Shown one piece after another: positions 28,553-37,289 of a stretch of DNA of 64,000 nucleotides. The position numbers and the translations under genes are program-made. The stretch is from Pseudoalteromonas luteoviolacea. Lineage in GTDB: Bacteria > Pseudomonadota > Gammaproteobacteria > Enterobacterales > Alteromonadaceae. Within the stretch, counting starts at the first letter, position 1; every line of letters starts with the position of its first letter. The DNA lies in contig NZ_JAGJEH010000006.1 in assembly GCF_018100925.1 (NCBI RefSeq), forward strand, positions 186,001-250,000, in the 5' to 3' direction. The notes below the pieces were generated by a model. The model saw only the letters and a program-made list of their open reading frames with translations. It did not search any database and was not told the origin of the DNA.

Positions 28553-29079
28553 TGAAAATAATGTACCTAATAGCTGCATTTATTTTTATTTTTTGTAGTT
28601 TAAACGTTGACGCAAAATCACCACATGAAATTCGTTCCGCTTTTTTATATCAAATGGCTAAGCTAATCGATTTTCCGGAGCAAAAAAATAAACAAGTAAC
28701 CAGGTTTTGTTTTTATGATTTAAATCATGGTCCAGGCGCTATTTTAAATAAAAATAATAACTTAAAAATACGTGGTAAGCCTATAGATATAATAAAAGTG
28801 AATCTTTCTGACCCTTTTAGGGAACTTTCCAAGCGCTGTGATATCACATACATTGATGAAACAATGGAAGATGATATACTATCCTCTTGGACCGATACAA
28901 TTACCTTAAATATGGTGACTGTAGGCGAAAGTATCGAATTTTTGGAAGGGGGTGGGATTGCTTCCTTGGTCCAAGAAGGGAGTAAAATTCGGTTATATAT
29001 TAACAGACAAGAAGTTGCTCAACATAACTTTAAAGTGCTCTCTAGGCTACTCGCAGTTTCTAAGTTCTATCCTGACTGA
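28552..29079 (+). CDS. YfiR family (DUF4154) periplasmic protein
   Basis: A 175-residue exported protein with a signal peptide (MKIMYLIAAFIFIFCSLNVDAKS, cleavage likely after DAKS or VDA). The YfiR-family core follows: EIRSAFLYQMAKLIDFPE, then FCFYDLNHGP, LKIRGKPIDIIKV, CDITYID, a TVGESIEFLEGGGIASLVQEGSKIRLYINRQ block and the terminal LKVLSRLLAVSKFY-like helix. In Pseudomonas, YfiR is the redox-sensitive periplasmic repressor of the CHASE8-GGDEF protein YfiN. Here it overlaps a CHASE8 kinase by one base, so I infer it binds and controls the kinase. Three Cys are present (one in the signal peptide region, two in the mature part), compatible with redox sensing but not proving it. Confidence 0.85.
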   Translation: MKIMYLIAAFIFIFCSLNVDAKSPHEIRSAFLYQMAKLIDFPEQKNKQVTRFCFYDLNHGPGAILNKNNNLKIRGKPIDIIKVNLSDPFRELSKRCDITYIDETMEDDILSSWTDTITLNMVTVGESIEFLEGGGIASLVQEGSKIRLYINRQEVAQHNFKVLSRLLAVSKFYPD

Positions 29080-29186
29080 TTTTACTTGTTAACAATTGAA
29101 TATACTCCTATAATCGTTAACATTCGGTTTTATTATATAACACCGAAGTTTTTGTAAATAAAACATTCCGAAAAGGTTAATTAATA

Positions 29187-29912
29187 ATGCAAACGCCAGT
29201 CATTCTAATTGTTGAGGATGAAGACGTAACTCGACTGAACCTCGTTAGTTTATTTGAAGCCGAAGGTCATAAGGTAATTGAAGCCATTGATGGCGATGAT
29301 ATGCATGAAAAATTGACAGCAAACGACGATGTCAACTGTGTAATCATGGATATAAACCTTCCTGGTAGAAACGGCCTAATTTTGGCTCGTGAGTTACGCC
29401 AGAAAAAAAATGTAGGCTTAATTTTCTTAACAGGTCGTGACAACGATGTCGATAGAATCTTAGGTTTAGAGATCGGTGCAGACGACTACGTTACAAAACC
29501 GTTCAACCCACGTGAACTAACTATCCGTGTACGTAATCTTATTTCACGTACAGGATCAACACCTGAAGAGTCGACAATCGACAGCAACGGTGTGATCACG
29601 TTTAACGGGTGGGAATTAGACGAAAATAGTCGCTGTCTTACATCACCTACAGGTGAATCTAAACGCCTACCAAAAGGTGAATATAGAGCGCTACGCTTAA
29701 TGCTTGACTCTCCAGGTCGCATTTTCAGCCGTGAGCAGCTTATCAAGCATATGACGGGCCGTGAGCTTCGTGCAAATGACCGTACTGTAGACGTTACTAT
29801 CCGTCGTATTCGTAAGCACTTCGAGACTGACAGTAACACACCTGAGCTGATTAGTACTATCCACGGTGAAGGTTATCGCTTCATTGGTAAAATCGATAAC
29901 ACTCAACCATAG
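29187..29912 (+). CDS. arcA: Two-component response regulator ArcA
   Basis: The aerobic/anaerobic respiration regulator. Its 241 residues are very close to E. coli ArcA, including [19 protein letters not shown], the phospho-acceptor in [13 protein letters not shown] (Asp near 54), [32 protein letters not shown], and a C-terminal winged helix ([46 protein letters not shown]). It represses aerobic metabolism genes when phosphorylated through the ArcB phosphorelay. arcB lies convergent with its stop four bases away, unlike E. coli, where the two are far apart. Confidence 0.95.
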   Translation: MQTPVILIVEDEDVTRLNLVSLFEAEGHKVIEAIDGDDMHEKLTANDDVNCVIMDINLPGRNGLILARELRQKKNVGLIFLTGRDNDVDRILGLEIGADDYVTKPFNPRELTIRVRNLISRTGSTPEESTIDSNGVITFNGWELDENSRCLTSPTGESKRLPKGEYRALRLMLDSPGRIFSREQLIKHMTGRELRANDRTVDVTIRRIRKHFETDSNTPELISTIHGEGYRFIGKIDNTQP

Positions 29913-29913
29913 T

Positions 29914-29937
29914 TCGCTAAGAGCTTTCAGCGAGTTT
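29914..29937 (+). terminator. Possible arcA terminator inside the arcB 3' end
   Basis: TCGCT/AGCGA, a 5-bp stem with a ten-base loop followed by GTTTTG, starts two bases past the arcA stop and lies within the last codons of convergent arcB. Short and only plausible. Confidence 0.35.
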
Positions 29938-32244
29938 TGCAATTAATGAGTGAAGGGTTAACTGCCCTTCTCTTATTAATTCTTCCAATTCTGATATCCA
30001 CTGCTCACGCACCTCAACATCAACGGATTCACACTCAGTTTCCATTACCTTCGCGTGTTGCTGTACTAGTTTAAGTCCAACAGAGCCTGCTGCACCTTTT
30101 AATTTATGCGCCACAGAGCCGTACTCAGCCACATCATCATCACGGTTTGCGACAGTAAGCTCGTTACAGTACGTTGGGTTTAGTTTAGCGAATAATTCAC
30201 AGCTACGTTTAAAGGTATCAACGCCCATAGACGCCACAAAGTCCGTAATAGTTTCAATGTCGAGTAGATTGCGCTCTACCTCTAATACTTCTACCGTGTT
30301 TTGCTGAATCGCGCTTGCGTCTTCTTTAACACTATCAATGCCAAATAATTCAGCCAGCATCTTGTCTAGTTTGGTCGTATTAATTGGCTTTGCCAATGCG
30401 CCTTGAATGCTTATTCCTTGTAGTTCTTGCTCTGCGCTTCTGACATTTGCTGTCAAAGCAACAATTGGCAAAGCGTCAAAATGACTATCGTCACGAATTT
30501 GTCTAGCAACTTCGTCACCATTTAGATCAGGCAACTGCATATCAAGCAAAATAAGGTCAAGTTCATCCTCGGTTTGAACAAGGGACAATGCATCTTCACC
30601 TGTTTCAGCCCAAATCACTTCATGACCGCGCTGTTCAAGTAAATTTGTCGCAATTTCAGCATTTAGCGGAACATCTTCTACAAGTAATATGTATAAACCA
30701 CGACCGGCATAACTTTGTTGGTTAGGCGCACTGCAAAGTTCCAACGGGATCTCAACATCAAATCGACTTCCTTTACCTGGCATACTACTGACCGCTATAC
30801 GCCCTTTCATAGCTAACACCAGGGCCTTGGTCACCGCTAATCCGATCCCAGAACCGATGGCATTATTGCCTTCAGCATCAGGCGCCTTGTAGTACATATC
30901 AAAGATTTTATCTTGTTGCTCTGCTGAGATCCCCACCCCAGTATCAATAATGCTCATACTTAACCAAGCACCACTGTCGCGGTTTTCTCTACGGCACTCG
31001 AGAGTTACACAGCCACGGTGGGTAAATTTCACAGCATTATTGATAAGATTCCAGAGCACTTGACGTAAACGTGTAGGGTCAAGCAATGCGTAAACATCTA
31101 GCACACCTGAGCGTTGGATTTTGAACTCGAGGCCTTTTTGGCCTGCAATCAGATCAGAAAAGTTGACCACGTCATTGATAAAATCAGATACATTGATACT
31201 GTCCGTTGCTATATCTAGTTGCTCTCGGTCAATCTTATCCAGATCAATAATATCGTTAAAAATATTACCTAAGGTTTCAGCGCTGGAAAAAACCGTGTTG
31301 CACCAACTTTTTTGCTGCTGAGTGAGCTCGGTATCTAAAAGCATGCGTGTTAAACCGACAATGCCGTTAAGCGGCGTTCTAAGTTCGTGACTTAACGTGG
31401 CAATAAATTTCCCTTTGTCTTTATATGCAGTTTCTAATGCTTGCTCTGCTTCTTTACGGCTGGTGATATCACGACCAAACGCCAATAACCCGATATATTC
31501 GCCTTCATTATTAATAAAGGGCAACTTGCGCATCTCAAACCAGCGGTTTTCATCTTTAACAGGGTATTCTACATCCAACGAAATGGTTTGCTGAGTGGCA
31601 CTAACTTGGGCATCTGTCTCTAGTACTTTGGGCACGACCTGATCGACAAAAATCTCATCAGCAGTTTTACCAATTAAACCTTCGCTATCTTTCCCAATAA
31701 CTTGTTCAAACTTTTTATTACACCCAGCAAACACACCGTGTTCATCGCGGTAATAAAATAAATCAGGGGATGAATCAACAATTGAGCGCAACAACATGCT
31801 TTGCTGTGCAAGCTCTTGCTCAGCTTTACGACGTTCAGTTATTTCATTTCGCAGCTCTGCAATTGCACGGTGTTTTGCATGCAATGCCATTTTTCGTTCA
31901 TCTATTTCATTATTAAGCCGATTGATATTGTCTTTGAGTGTTTGGTTCAACAATTTTTCTTGTTGAGTAGCTGACTCTAAATACTCTTTCGAGCTCTCCA
32001 ATTGGCGAATAGCAAAAACAGCAACTGAGATAAGTAAAGGCGAAGTCAGTGCTGCAAATACAACAACAGACAATACATTTACCAAAGTGACTGATCCTAG
32101 TGCCACATAATAGAACATACAGGATAAAACCAATGACGCCACGAGCACCAGAACATAAGCAATTGCGCCAGCTTTGCGTTCACCGTATTTTCGAACCAAA
32201 TTAGAGAGAATTCGAGCCCAAGACCCAAACGAAGAATCAAGCAT
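29917..32244 (-). CDS. arcB: Aerobic respiration hybrid sensor kinase ArcB
   Basis: Partner of ArcA that senses the quinone redox state. Start set at MLDSSFGSWARIL (32244, 775 residues), where AAGGTGA gives a good ribosome site; the in-frame extension of 21 residues lacks one. Two membrane helices (about 24-45 and 54-76) are followed by a coiled coil, a PAS domain (SIVDSSPDLFYYRDEHGVFAGC), HisKA (FIATLSHELRTPLNGIVGL), HATPase (LWNLINNAVKFTHRG, DTGVGISAEQQDKIFDMYYKA, GSGIGLAVTKAL), a receiver domain (LLVEDVPLNAEIA, LILLDMQLPDLNG) and a C-terminal Hpt (YGSVAHKLKGAAGSVGL). All phosphorelay residues are present. The PAS domain shows the single redox-type Cys in FAGCNKK. It is a full tripartite ArcB, not the reduced kinase/HptA split known in Shewanella. 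Confidence 0.94.
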   Translation of the reverse strand: MLDSSFGSWARILSNLVRKYGERKAGAIAYVLVLVASLVLSCMFYYVALGSVTLVNVLSVVVFAALTSPLLISVAVFAIRQLESSKEYLESATQQEKLLNQTLKDNINRLNNEIDERKMALHAKHRAIAELRNEITERRKAEQELAQQSMLLRSIVDSSPDLFYYRDEHGVFAGCNKKFEQVIGKDSEGLIGKTADEIFVDQVVPKVLETDAQVSATQQTISLDVEYPVKDENRWFEMRKLPFINNEGEYIGLLAFGRDITSRKEAEQALETAYKDKGKFIATLSHELRTPLNGIVGLTRMLLDTELTQQQKSWCNTVFSSAETLGNIFNDIIDLDKIDREQLDIATDSINVSDFINDVVNFSDLIAGQKGLEFKIQRSGVLDVYALLDPTRLRQVLWNLINNAVKFTHRGCVTLECRRENRDSGAWLSMSIIDTGVGISAEQQDKIFDMYYKAPDAEGNNAIGSGIGLAVTKALVLAMKGRIAVSSMPGKGSRFDVEIPLELCSAPNQQSYAGRGLYILLVEDVPLNAEIATNLLEQRGHEVIWAETGEDALSLVQTEDELDLILLDMQLPDLNGDEVARQIRDDSHFDALPIVALTANVRSAEQELQGISIQGALAKPINTTKLDKMLAELFGIDSVKEDASAIQQNTVEVLEVERNLLDIETITDFVASMGVDTFKRSCELFAKLNPTYCNELTVANRDDDVAEYGSVAHKLKGAAGSVGLKLVQQHAKVMETECESVDVEVREQWISELEELIREGQLTLHSLIAKLAESS

Positions 32245-32506
32245 AATAATAGTCACCTTGTTAACCAGGCCATTATACCTCAGCTGAGCACATATGCGAG
32301 CGACCAAATAGTGTAACTTTGTTGAAAAAACTCAAACTTTTGAAAAAAGGCAGCGCTTGAGTAACCACACAAATAGTGTGATAACGTATCAAATAATGCA
32401 CACTCAATCTGTTTTTGTTTATTCTAATTAAGAATATCCACAGAAAAAAAACTCATTTTAGTGTAATATGAGAGCATTTTTGATGTCGTGATTAAAGAGA
32501 GTTTAA

Positions 32507-33427
32507 ATGCCAACTTCAATGCCAGACATTGCACACAATGCAGATGCGCTTCAAACCGGAACCTTAGACTGGGTAGGAATGGGGGACATTGAGCTGCCTC
32601 TACAATTAGCAAGTAAGGGTCTTCAAGAACTGCCTGTTAATGCCAAGGCTGACGCTTTCGTCAGTTTAGATAAGCCCGAAGCAAAAGGCATTCACATGTC
32701 GAGGCTGTTTTTGGCGTTAGATACACTATCTTGCGAACAAACTCTGACACCTGCCACGCTAGCATCATTACTTGATCAATTTGTGACAACACATAAGGAT
32801 CTAAGCAATGCGGCAAAAGTTGTTCTCAATTTTGAATTACCTTTGCGCCGCGCTTCGTTATTAAGTGGGAAACAAGGCTGGAAGAGCTACCCTGTAACCA
32901 TCACGGCAACAATAAAAGATCAAGCATTAAGTATTGAGCTTGCAGTTGATGTAACTTATTCGTCAACTTGCCCATGTTCTGCTGCGCTTGCCAGACAGCT
33001 TATTCAAAATGCATTTGAAGAAAACTTTTTAGGTAAAACCTTGGACCATGACAGTGTTCATGCTTGGCTAGGCACAACGGAAGGGATCGTAGCCACCCCT
33101 CACTCACAGCGCTCTATCGCCAATATTAAAGTAAAGTTACCACAAGGTGCCAAAGAGTTTGATATTAAAGGTTTAATAGATATCGCAGAGCAAGAATTAA
33201 AAACACCTGTACAAGCCGCGGTTAAACGCGAAGACGAGCAAGAGTTTGCCAGATTAAATGGCCAAAACTTGATGTTTTGTGAAGATGCAGCAAGAAAGCT
33301 AAAAGCACTGCTGAACCAAAATAACTTTGACGACTTTTACGTTAAAATTAATCACTATGAGTCACTGCATGCACACGACGCAGTAGCATATGCAGTTAAA
33401 GGCGTAGAGGGCGGTTACCAAGTTTAA
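32507..33427 (+). CDS. folE2: GTP cyclohydrolase FolE2 (type IB)
   Basis: Converts GTP to 7,8-dihydroneopterin triphosphate, the first step to folate (and to queuosine precursors), as an alternative to zinc-dependent FolE. The 306 residues match the family: TLDWVGMGDIELPL, KGIHMSRLFLAL with the family Glu/His elements, SSTCPCSAALARQL carrying the active-site Cys, TPHSQRSIANIKV and KINHYESLHAHDAVAYAVKG. AAAGAGAG precedes the ATG. In several bacteria folE2 is Zur-controlled; no clear Zur palindrome was visible upstream. An inverted repeat (33436-33468) follows the stop. Confidence 0.93.
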   Translation: MPTSMPDIAHNADALQTGTLDWVGMGDIELPLQLASKGLQELPVNAKADAFVSLDKPEAKGIHMSRLFLALDTLSCEQTLTPATLASLLDQFVTTHKDLSNAAKVVLNFELPLRRASLLSGKQGWKSYPVTITATIKDQALSIELAVDVTYSSTCPCSAALARQLIQNAFEENFLGKTLDHDSVHAWLGTTEGIVATPHSQRSIANIKVKLPQGAKEFDIKGLIDIAEQELKTPVQAAVKREDEQEFARLNGQNLMFCEDAARKLKALLNQNNFDDFYVKINHYESLHAHDAVAYAVKGVEGGYQV

Positions 33428-33435
33428 CCTGCCAC

Positions 33436-33468
33436 ATCGGCGTTAAGTATCCTTACCTTAACGCCGAT
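33436..33468 (+). terminator. Hairpin after folE2
   Basis: ATCGGCGTTAAG/CTTAACGCCGAT, a perfect 12-bp stem with a nine-base loop, eight bases after the folE2 stop. No T-run follows, so it may stabilise the 3' end rather than terminate alone. Confidence 0.5.
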
Positions 33469-33537
33469 TCAAAACCACTTCCGGCACACTCCTTGCTTAC
33501 TAAATACCAAAGTCAATTTGTTGTCGTGGAGTGATTT

Positions 33538-34128
33538 ATGGAATTAACACTTTTAGCTATTTTAGCGCTTGTAGTCATTGCCTCTATCGTAATTTCAAAA
33601 TATACCGATGTGGGCGGCAATCCATATCCGTTTAATCGTAAAGATTCGGTTTTTACAACCGTAGAAGCATCATTTTTACAGTTACTAGAACGTGCCGTTG
33701 GCGATAAGTTTAAGATAGTCAGCCGTGTTAAACTTGTCGATGTCATAGAATGCAAACCAGGCCTATCTAAAAAAGCGCGCCGTTCTGCTATTACCAAAGC
33801 ACAAAACAAACAGCTTGATTATGTGTTAGTAGATAAAAGCACGCTCAATATTGTAGCGGCTGTAGATTTAGTCAATAACTCAAATAAGAATGGCCACAAA
33901 GCACAAAAAGATTGGTTTGTAAGTGGTGCGTTGGAGTCCGCAGGGATCCCTCATATACGCATGAAAATCAAATCAGGTTATAAAAGCCCAGAGGTGCGAG
34001 CAGCTATCCTATTCAAGCTTGGCCAGAAACCTGAGCAAACCAAACCAGTACGTAACCGCAGTTACAAGCCGGCTGTTCTCTCCCCATCTCAGGCCAAAGC
34101 CGCAAGTACACAACTGGCAGAAATTTAG
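33538..34128 (+). CDS. DUF2726 domain protein, membrane-anchored
   Basis: A 196-residue protein with an N-terminal membrane anchor (TLLAILALVVIASIVISKY, residues 3-21) and a cytoplasmic DUF2726 domain (about 45-160): VFTTVEASFLQLLERAVGDKFKIVSRVKL, LDYVLVDKSTLNIVAAVDL, KDWFVSGALESAGIPHIRMKI. The domain belongs to the broad restriction-endonuclease-like group (the D-x-L-V-D...AAVDLVN pattern resembles a D-ExK core), and some relatives are fused to topoisomerase-type zinc ribbons. The function of the family is not established. The gene is single, with a hairpin after it at 34139-34161. Confidence 0.8.
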   Translation: MELTLLAILALVVIASIVISKYTDVGGNPYPFNRKDSVFTTVEASFLQLLERAVGDKFKIVSRVKLVDVIECKPGLSKKARRSAITKAQNKQLDYVLVDKSTLNIVAAVDLVNNSNKNGHKAQKDWFVSGALESAGIPHIRMKIKSGYKSPEVRAAILFKLGQKPEQTKPVRNRSYKPAVLSPSQAKAASTQLAEI

Positions 34129-34138
34129 ATTCCATTTG

Positions 34139-34161
34139 GCTGCTTGAGCTCTTCAAGCAGC
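34139..34161 (+). terminator. Hairpin after the DUF2726 gene
   Basis: GCTGCTTGA-GCTCT-TCAAGCAGC, a 9-bp perfect stem, followed by TTGCTTC rather than a clean T-run. Ten bases past the stop. Confidence 0.6.
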
Positions 34162-34247
34162 TTGCTTCATTGTTTTGCCGCCAAAAGAATGCTTTCAAAA
34201 GAAGAATGTATATAATGAGCAGTAACTAAAATACAAAGAGAAAAATT

Positions 34248-34955
34248 ATGAAAATTGGCATTATTGGTGCGATGGAGCAAGAAGTTACGATTTTACGTGA
34301 CACCATGCAGTCTCCAAAAACACTTACAAAAGGCGGATTTACATTTTACACAGGTGAACTAGGCGGCCATGAAGTAACATTGGTGCAGTCTGGTATCGGT
34401 AAAGTTGCCGCAACCGTTGCAACAACCCTACTTATCGATAATTTTTCACCTGATTGCGTGATCAACACAGGTTCTGCTGGTGGATTTGAACCTTCACTAA
34501 ATGTTGGTGATGTTGTTATCTCAAGTGAAGTACGTCACCATGATGTTGATGTCACAGCTTTTGGCTATGAATTAGGGCAAGTACCTCAAATGCCAGCAGG
34601 TTTCGCAGCTCATCCGGCTTTAATTAAAGCGTCGGAAGCGAGCATTCATGCTGTAAAAGATATCCAGACAATGGTAGGTCAAATCTGTACTGGCGATTCA
34701 TTTATGTGTGATCCAGTACGTATTGAGAAAACACGTCAAGATTTTCCAAATATGCTAGCTGTGGAAATGGAAGGAGCAGCCATTGCACAAGCTTGTCATG
34801 TGTTAAATACTCCGTTCGTTGTGATCCGCTCTCTATCTGATATTGCAGGTAAGGAATCTCCTCAGTCATTTGAAGAGTACCTAGAAGTAGCATCGGTTAA
34901 TTCGTCTAAGCTAGTTATGGCATTGCTTGAAGAGTTAACACAGGTAACCCTGTAA
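34248..34955 (+). CDS. mtnN: 5'-methylthioadenosine/S-adenosylhomocysteine nucleosidase
   Basis: Hydrolyses methylthioadenosine and S-adenosylhomocysteine, recycling methyl-cycle products and feeding the AI-2 route. The 235 residues match Pfs/Mtn[53 protein letters not shown], the ribose-binding [16 protein letters not shown] and the catalytic Asp in [10 protein letters not shown]. The stop is immediately followed by the GTG of the CbiB-like gene, so the two are an operon with coupled translation. Confidence 0.97.
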   Translation: MKIGIIGAMEQEVTILRDTMQSPKTLTKGGFTFYTGELGGHEVTLVQSGIGKVAATVATTLLIDNFSPDCVINTGSAGGFEPSLNVGDVVISSEVRHHDVDVTAFGYELGQVPQMPAGFAAHPALIKASEASIHAVKDIQTMVGQICTGDSFMCDPVRIEKTRQDFPNMLAVEMEGAAIAQACHVLNTPFVVIRSLSDIAGKESPQSFEEYLEVASVNSSKLVMALLEELTQVTL

Positions 34956-35900
34956 GTGTTTATCACTTTATTGCAAGCCCAAGAGGGCTTGCTCATCTTT
35001 TGCTTAGCAGTAATTTGTGCTTTTAGCTTGAATCTATCTAAGCTCTACCACCCCAATACCATTTTTACACTTCTAACCAGCAATTTGGCCAAGCGTGTAG
35101 TTCGTAAAGGTAATAAAGTAACTCAGCATAAGCTCTCAGGCGCGCTCGCCTGTATATTACCTACACTCACGATTATCATGTTGCTATACACACTGTCTTA
35201 CATCTCTTTTTATCCTCAGTGGTTTGGCGGGTTAATTTTATTTTTATGTTTGGATACCCACTTTGAAGGACGGGCCAAACGCATTGCGAGGCTGTTATCT
35301 CAAGGTCAAAAAGGTTCAGCTAAACAGCTGCTGGCCAGCATTGTAAACCGAGACACTACAAAGTTATCAGAAATGGGCATCATAAAAGCTTCGCTAGATT
35401 CTCTGGCACTTAATACAATCCGCCATTTTTATCTAATTATTATTTTTTATCTGATTGCGGGTCCCTATTTAGCGCTGACGTATAAATTATTACTATTATG
35501 CGACCAAAGTTGGCGAAAACAGCTTTGCGTACAGCACCCTTTCATGACTGCCGTACAAAAAATCATATACCTACTCGAATGGCTTCCAATTAGATGTTTC
35601 GTCCTAATTATGGCGTTAACCCAAAACCTCGCGAAGACGCAACATTACTTAAAACATTATGCACAGCACTACGTAAACAAAAATTCAGGATGGATCATGG
35701 CGTTATTCTCTGCCAGCTTAAATGTGCAGCTCGCAGGTCCCCGCTTTTACCATGATGAGCGCTTTGACAACATTAGAATAGGAAGCGATCGCCAACCGAC
35801 TGTCGAAGATATGCAGCATATGCTAAAACTATTAAACAGTATGAGGTGGTTTTGGTTGGGCTTAACCGTGTTAATTTGGTTCGCAATAAATTTAGTGTAG
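34956..35900 (+). CDS. CobD/CbiB-like integral membrane protein
   Basis: A 314-residue membrane protein starting at a GTG directly abutting the mtnN stop. About five hydrophobic helices are visible (for example LLIFCLAVICAFSL, LACILPTLTIIMLLY, FYLIIIFYLIAGPYLALTY and WFWLGLTVLIWFAINLV). The order of segments resembles the CobD/CbiB/AmpE superfamily: an acidic LCLDTHFEGRAKRIARLLSQGQKGSAKQLLASIVNRDT block with R-D-T, NTIRHF, GPYLALTYKLL, LLEWLPIRCFVLIMALTQN. Classical CbiB attaches aminopropanol in cobalamin synthesis; no other cob genes are near. A link with methylthioadenosine turnover is suggested only by coupling to mtnN. Confidence 0.65.
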   Translation: MFITLLQAQEGLLIFCLAVICAFSLNLSKLYHPNTIFTLLTSNLAKRVVRKGNKVTQHKLSGALACILPTLTIIMLLYTLSYISFYPQWFGGLILFLCLDTHFEGRAKRIARLLSQGQKGSAKQLLASIVNRDTTKLSEMGIIKASLDSLALNTIRHFYLIIIFYLIAGPYLALTYKLLLLCDQSWRKQLCVQHPFMTAVQKIIYLLEWLPIRCFVLIMALTQNLAKTQHYLKHYAQHYVNKNSGWIMALFSASLNVQLAGPRFYHDERFDNIRIGSDRQPTVEDMQHMLKLLNSMRWFWLGLTVLIWFAINLV

Positions 35901-35926
35901 CCAAGTGAGCTTTATCACTTGGCTAC
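35897..35926. terminator. Hairpin between the CbiB-like gene and tyrS
   Basis: GTAGCCAAGTGA/TCACTTGGCTAC, a perfect 12-bp stem with a six-base loop between convergent genes; the first arm includes the stop codon of the CbiB-like gene. No T-run on either strand. Confidence 0.6.
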
Positions 35927-35938
35927 AGGGTGGATAAC

Positions 35939-37141
35939 TTAAGCTACTGTCACTTTAGCAAACTTACGCTTACCTACTTGGTAAATTTCAGTACTGCCTT
36001 TTGCTATTTCTAGCTTAGTATCAGTGATTTTCTCTTCGCCATTAAGCTTCACCGCACCTTGTTTGATCATCCGCATTGCTTCTGAAGTACTTGCCACAAG
36101 GCCTGCTTCTTTTAGTAAGTTAGCAATAAATGTTGTATCACCTTCAATGCTTACAGTCACTTCAGGGATCTCGTCGGGTAGAGCATTCTTTTGAAAGCGC
36201 TTAATAAAATCTTGATGGGCTGCCTGCGCATCATCTTCACTATGGAAACGTGCAATCATTTCTTTAGCAAAGTCAATTTTGATATCGCGAGGGTTGCGAC
36301 CGCCTGCAACTTCTTCTTTTAACGCTGCAATGTCAGTCAATGATTTAGCACTCAATAGCTCGTAGTAACGCCACATAAGATCATCGGAAATCGACATAAC
36401 TTTACCAAACATCTCAGTTGGAGCGTCAGTAATACCGATATAGTTACCTAATGACTTAGACATCTTTTGAACACCATCTGTACCCTCAAGTAATGGCATC
36501 ATCAAGACTGTTTGTGGCTTTTGACCTTCTTCTTTCTGTAACTCTCTACCCATCAATAGGTTAAAGCGTTGATCCGTACCACCAAGCTCAACATCAGCTT
36601 CTAGTGCAACTGAGTCCCAGCCCTGAACTAGCGGATATAAAAATTCATGGATGGCAATTGCCTGACCGCCAGCATAACGCTTTTTAAAATCATCACGCTC
36701 TAGCATTCGAGCTACAGTTTGTCGCGATGCAAGCTTAATCATCTCTGCACTGCTTAATTTCTCCATCCATTGCGAGTTAAATGCAACAGTGGTTTTTTCA
36801 GGATCCAGAATTTTAAATACTTGCTCTTTATATGTTTCAGCGTTTGCAAGTACGTCTTCTCGGGTAAGTGGCTTGCGCGTGACATTTTTGCCAGTTGGGT
36901 CTCCGATCATACCGGTGAAATCACCAATTAAGAAAATGACCTCGTGACCTAAATCTTGGAAAGTTTTTAATTTATTAATTAGTACTGTGTGACCTAAATG
37001 TAGATCAGGTGCTGTTGGATCAAATCCTGCCTTAATACGCAGCTTTTTGCCTGACTTTAATTTCTCTTTTAGCTCATCTTCAACCAATATGTCTTCTGCA
37101 CCGCGCTTTATCTCAGCAAATGCAGTTTCTATGTCCACCAT
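35939..37141 (-). CDS. tyrS: Tyrosyl-tRNA synthetase
   Basis: Charges tRNA-Tyr. Start at ATG 37141 (400 residues) with GGAG five bases upstream; a GTG two codons earlier overlaps that site. This is the TyrS type with the class I signature [50 protein letters not shown], the KMSKS motif ([11 protein letters not shown]) and a C-terminal S4 RNA-binding domain (about 335-398, [19 protein letters not shown]). It belongs to the shorter-loop TyrZ-like class found in many marine gammaproteobacteria. Divergent from the mepM-like gene. Confidence 0.95.
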   Translation of the reverse strand: MVDIETAFAEIKRGAEDILVEDELKEKLKSGKKLRIKAGFDPTAPDLHLGHTVLINKLKTFQDLGHEVIFLIGDFTGMIGDPTGKNVTRKPLTREDVLANAETYKEQVFKILDPEKTTVAFNSQWMEKLSSAEMIKLASRQTVARMLERDDFKKRYAGGQAIAIHEFLYPLVQGWDSVALEADVELGGTDQRFNLLMGRELQKEEGQKPQTVLMMPLLEGTDGVQKMSKSLGNYIGITDAPTEMFGKVMSISDDLMWRYYELLSAKSLTDIAALKEEVAGGRNPRDIKIDFAKEMIARFHSEDDAQAAHQDFIKRFQKNALPDEIPEVTVSIEGDTTFIANLLKEAGLVASTSEAMRMIKQGAVKLNGEEKITDTKLEIAKGSTEIYQVGKRKFAKVTVA

Positions 37142-37289
37142 TATCACTCCAACTCTAAATTCAGTTTATCGCCCGATTCTAGCCTATATTTCACGGAGTT
37201 TAAATGCACAAAATACTGGTATTAACGCTTTATTACGTATATGCTGCACTATTATTCATAAAATTTCTTGACAGCGAAAAAGGCACGTT

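Noticed and set aside
32308-32506. Possible Zur box upstream of folE2
   Set aside because: No palindrome close to the gammaproteobacterial Zur consensus was visible, only AT-rich repeats.
33538-34128. DUF2726 protein as a restriction-like defence gene
   Set aside because: It is a single membrane-anchored housekeeping-looking gene with no defence genes around it; nuclease activity is not shown by sequence.
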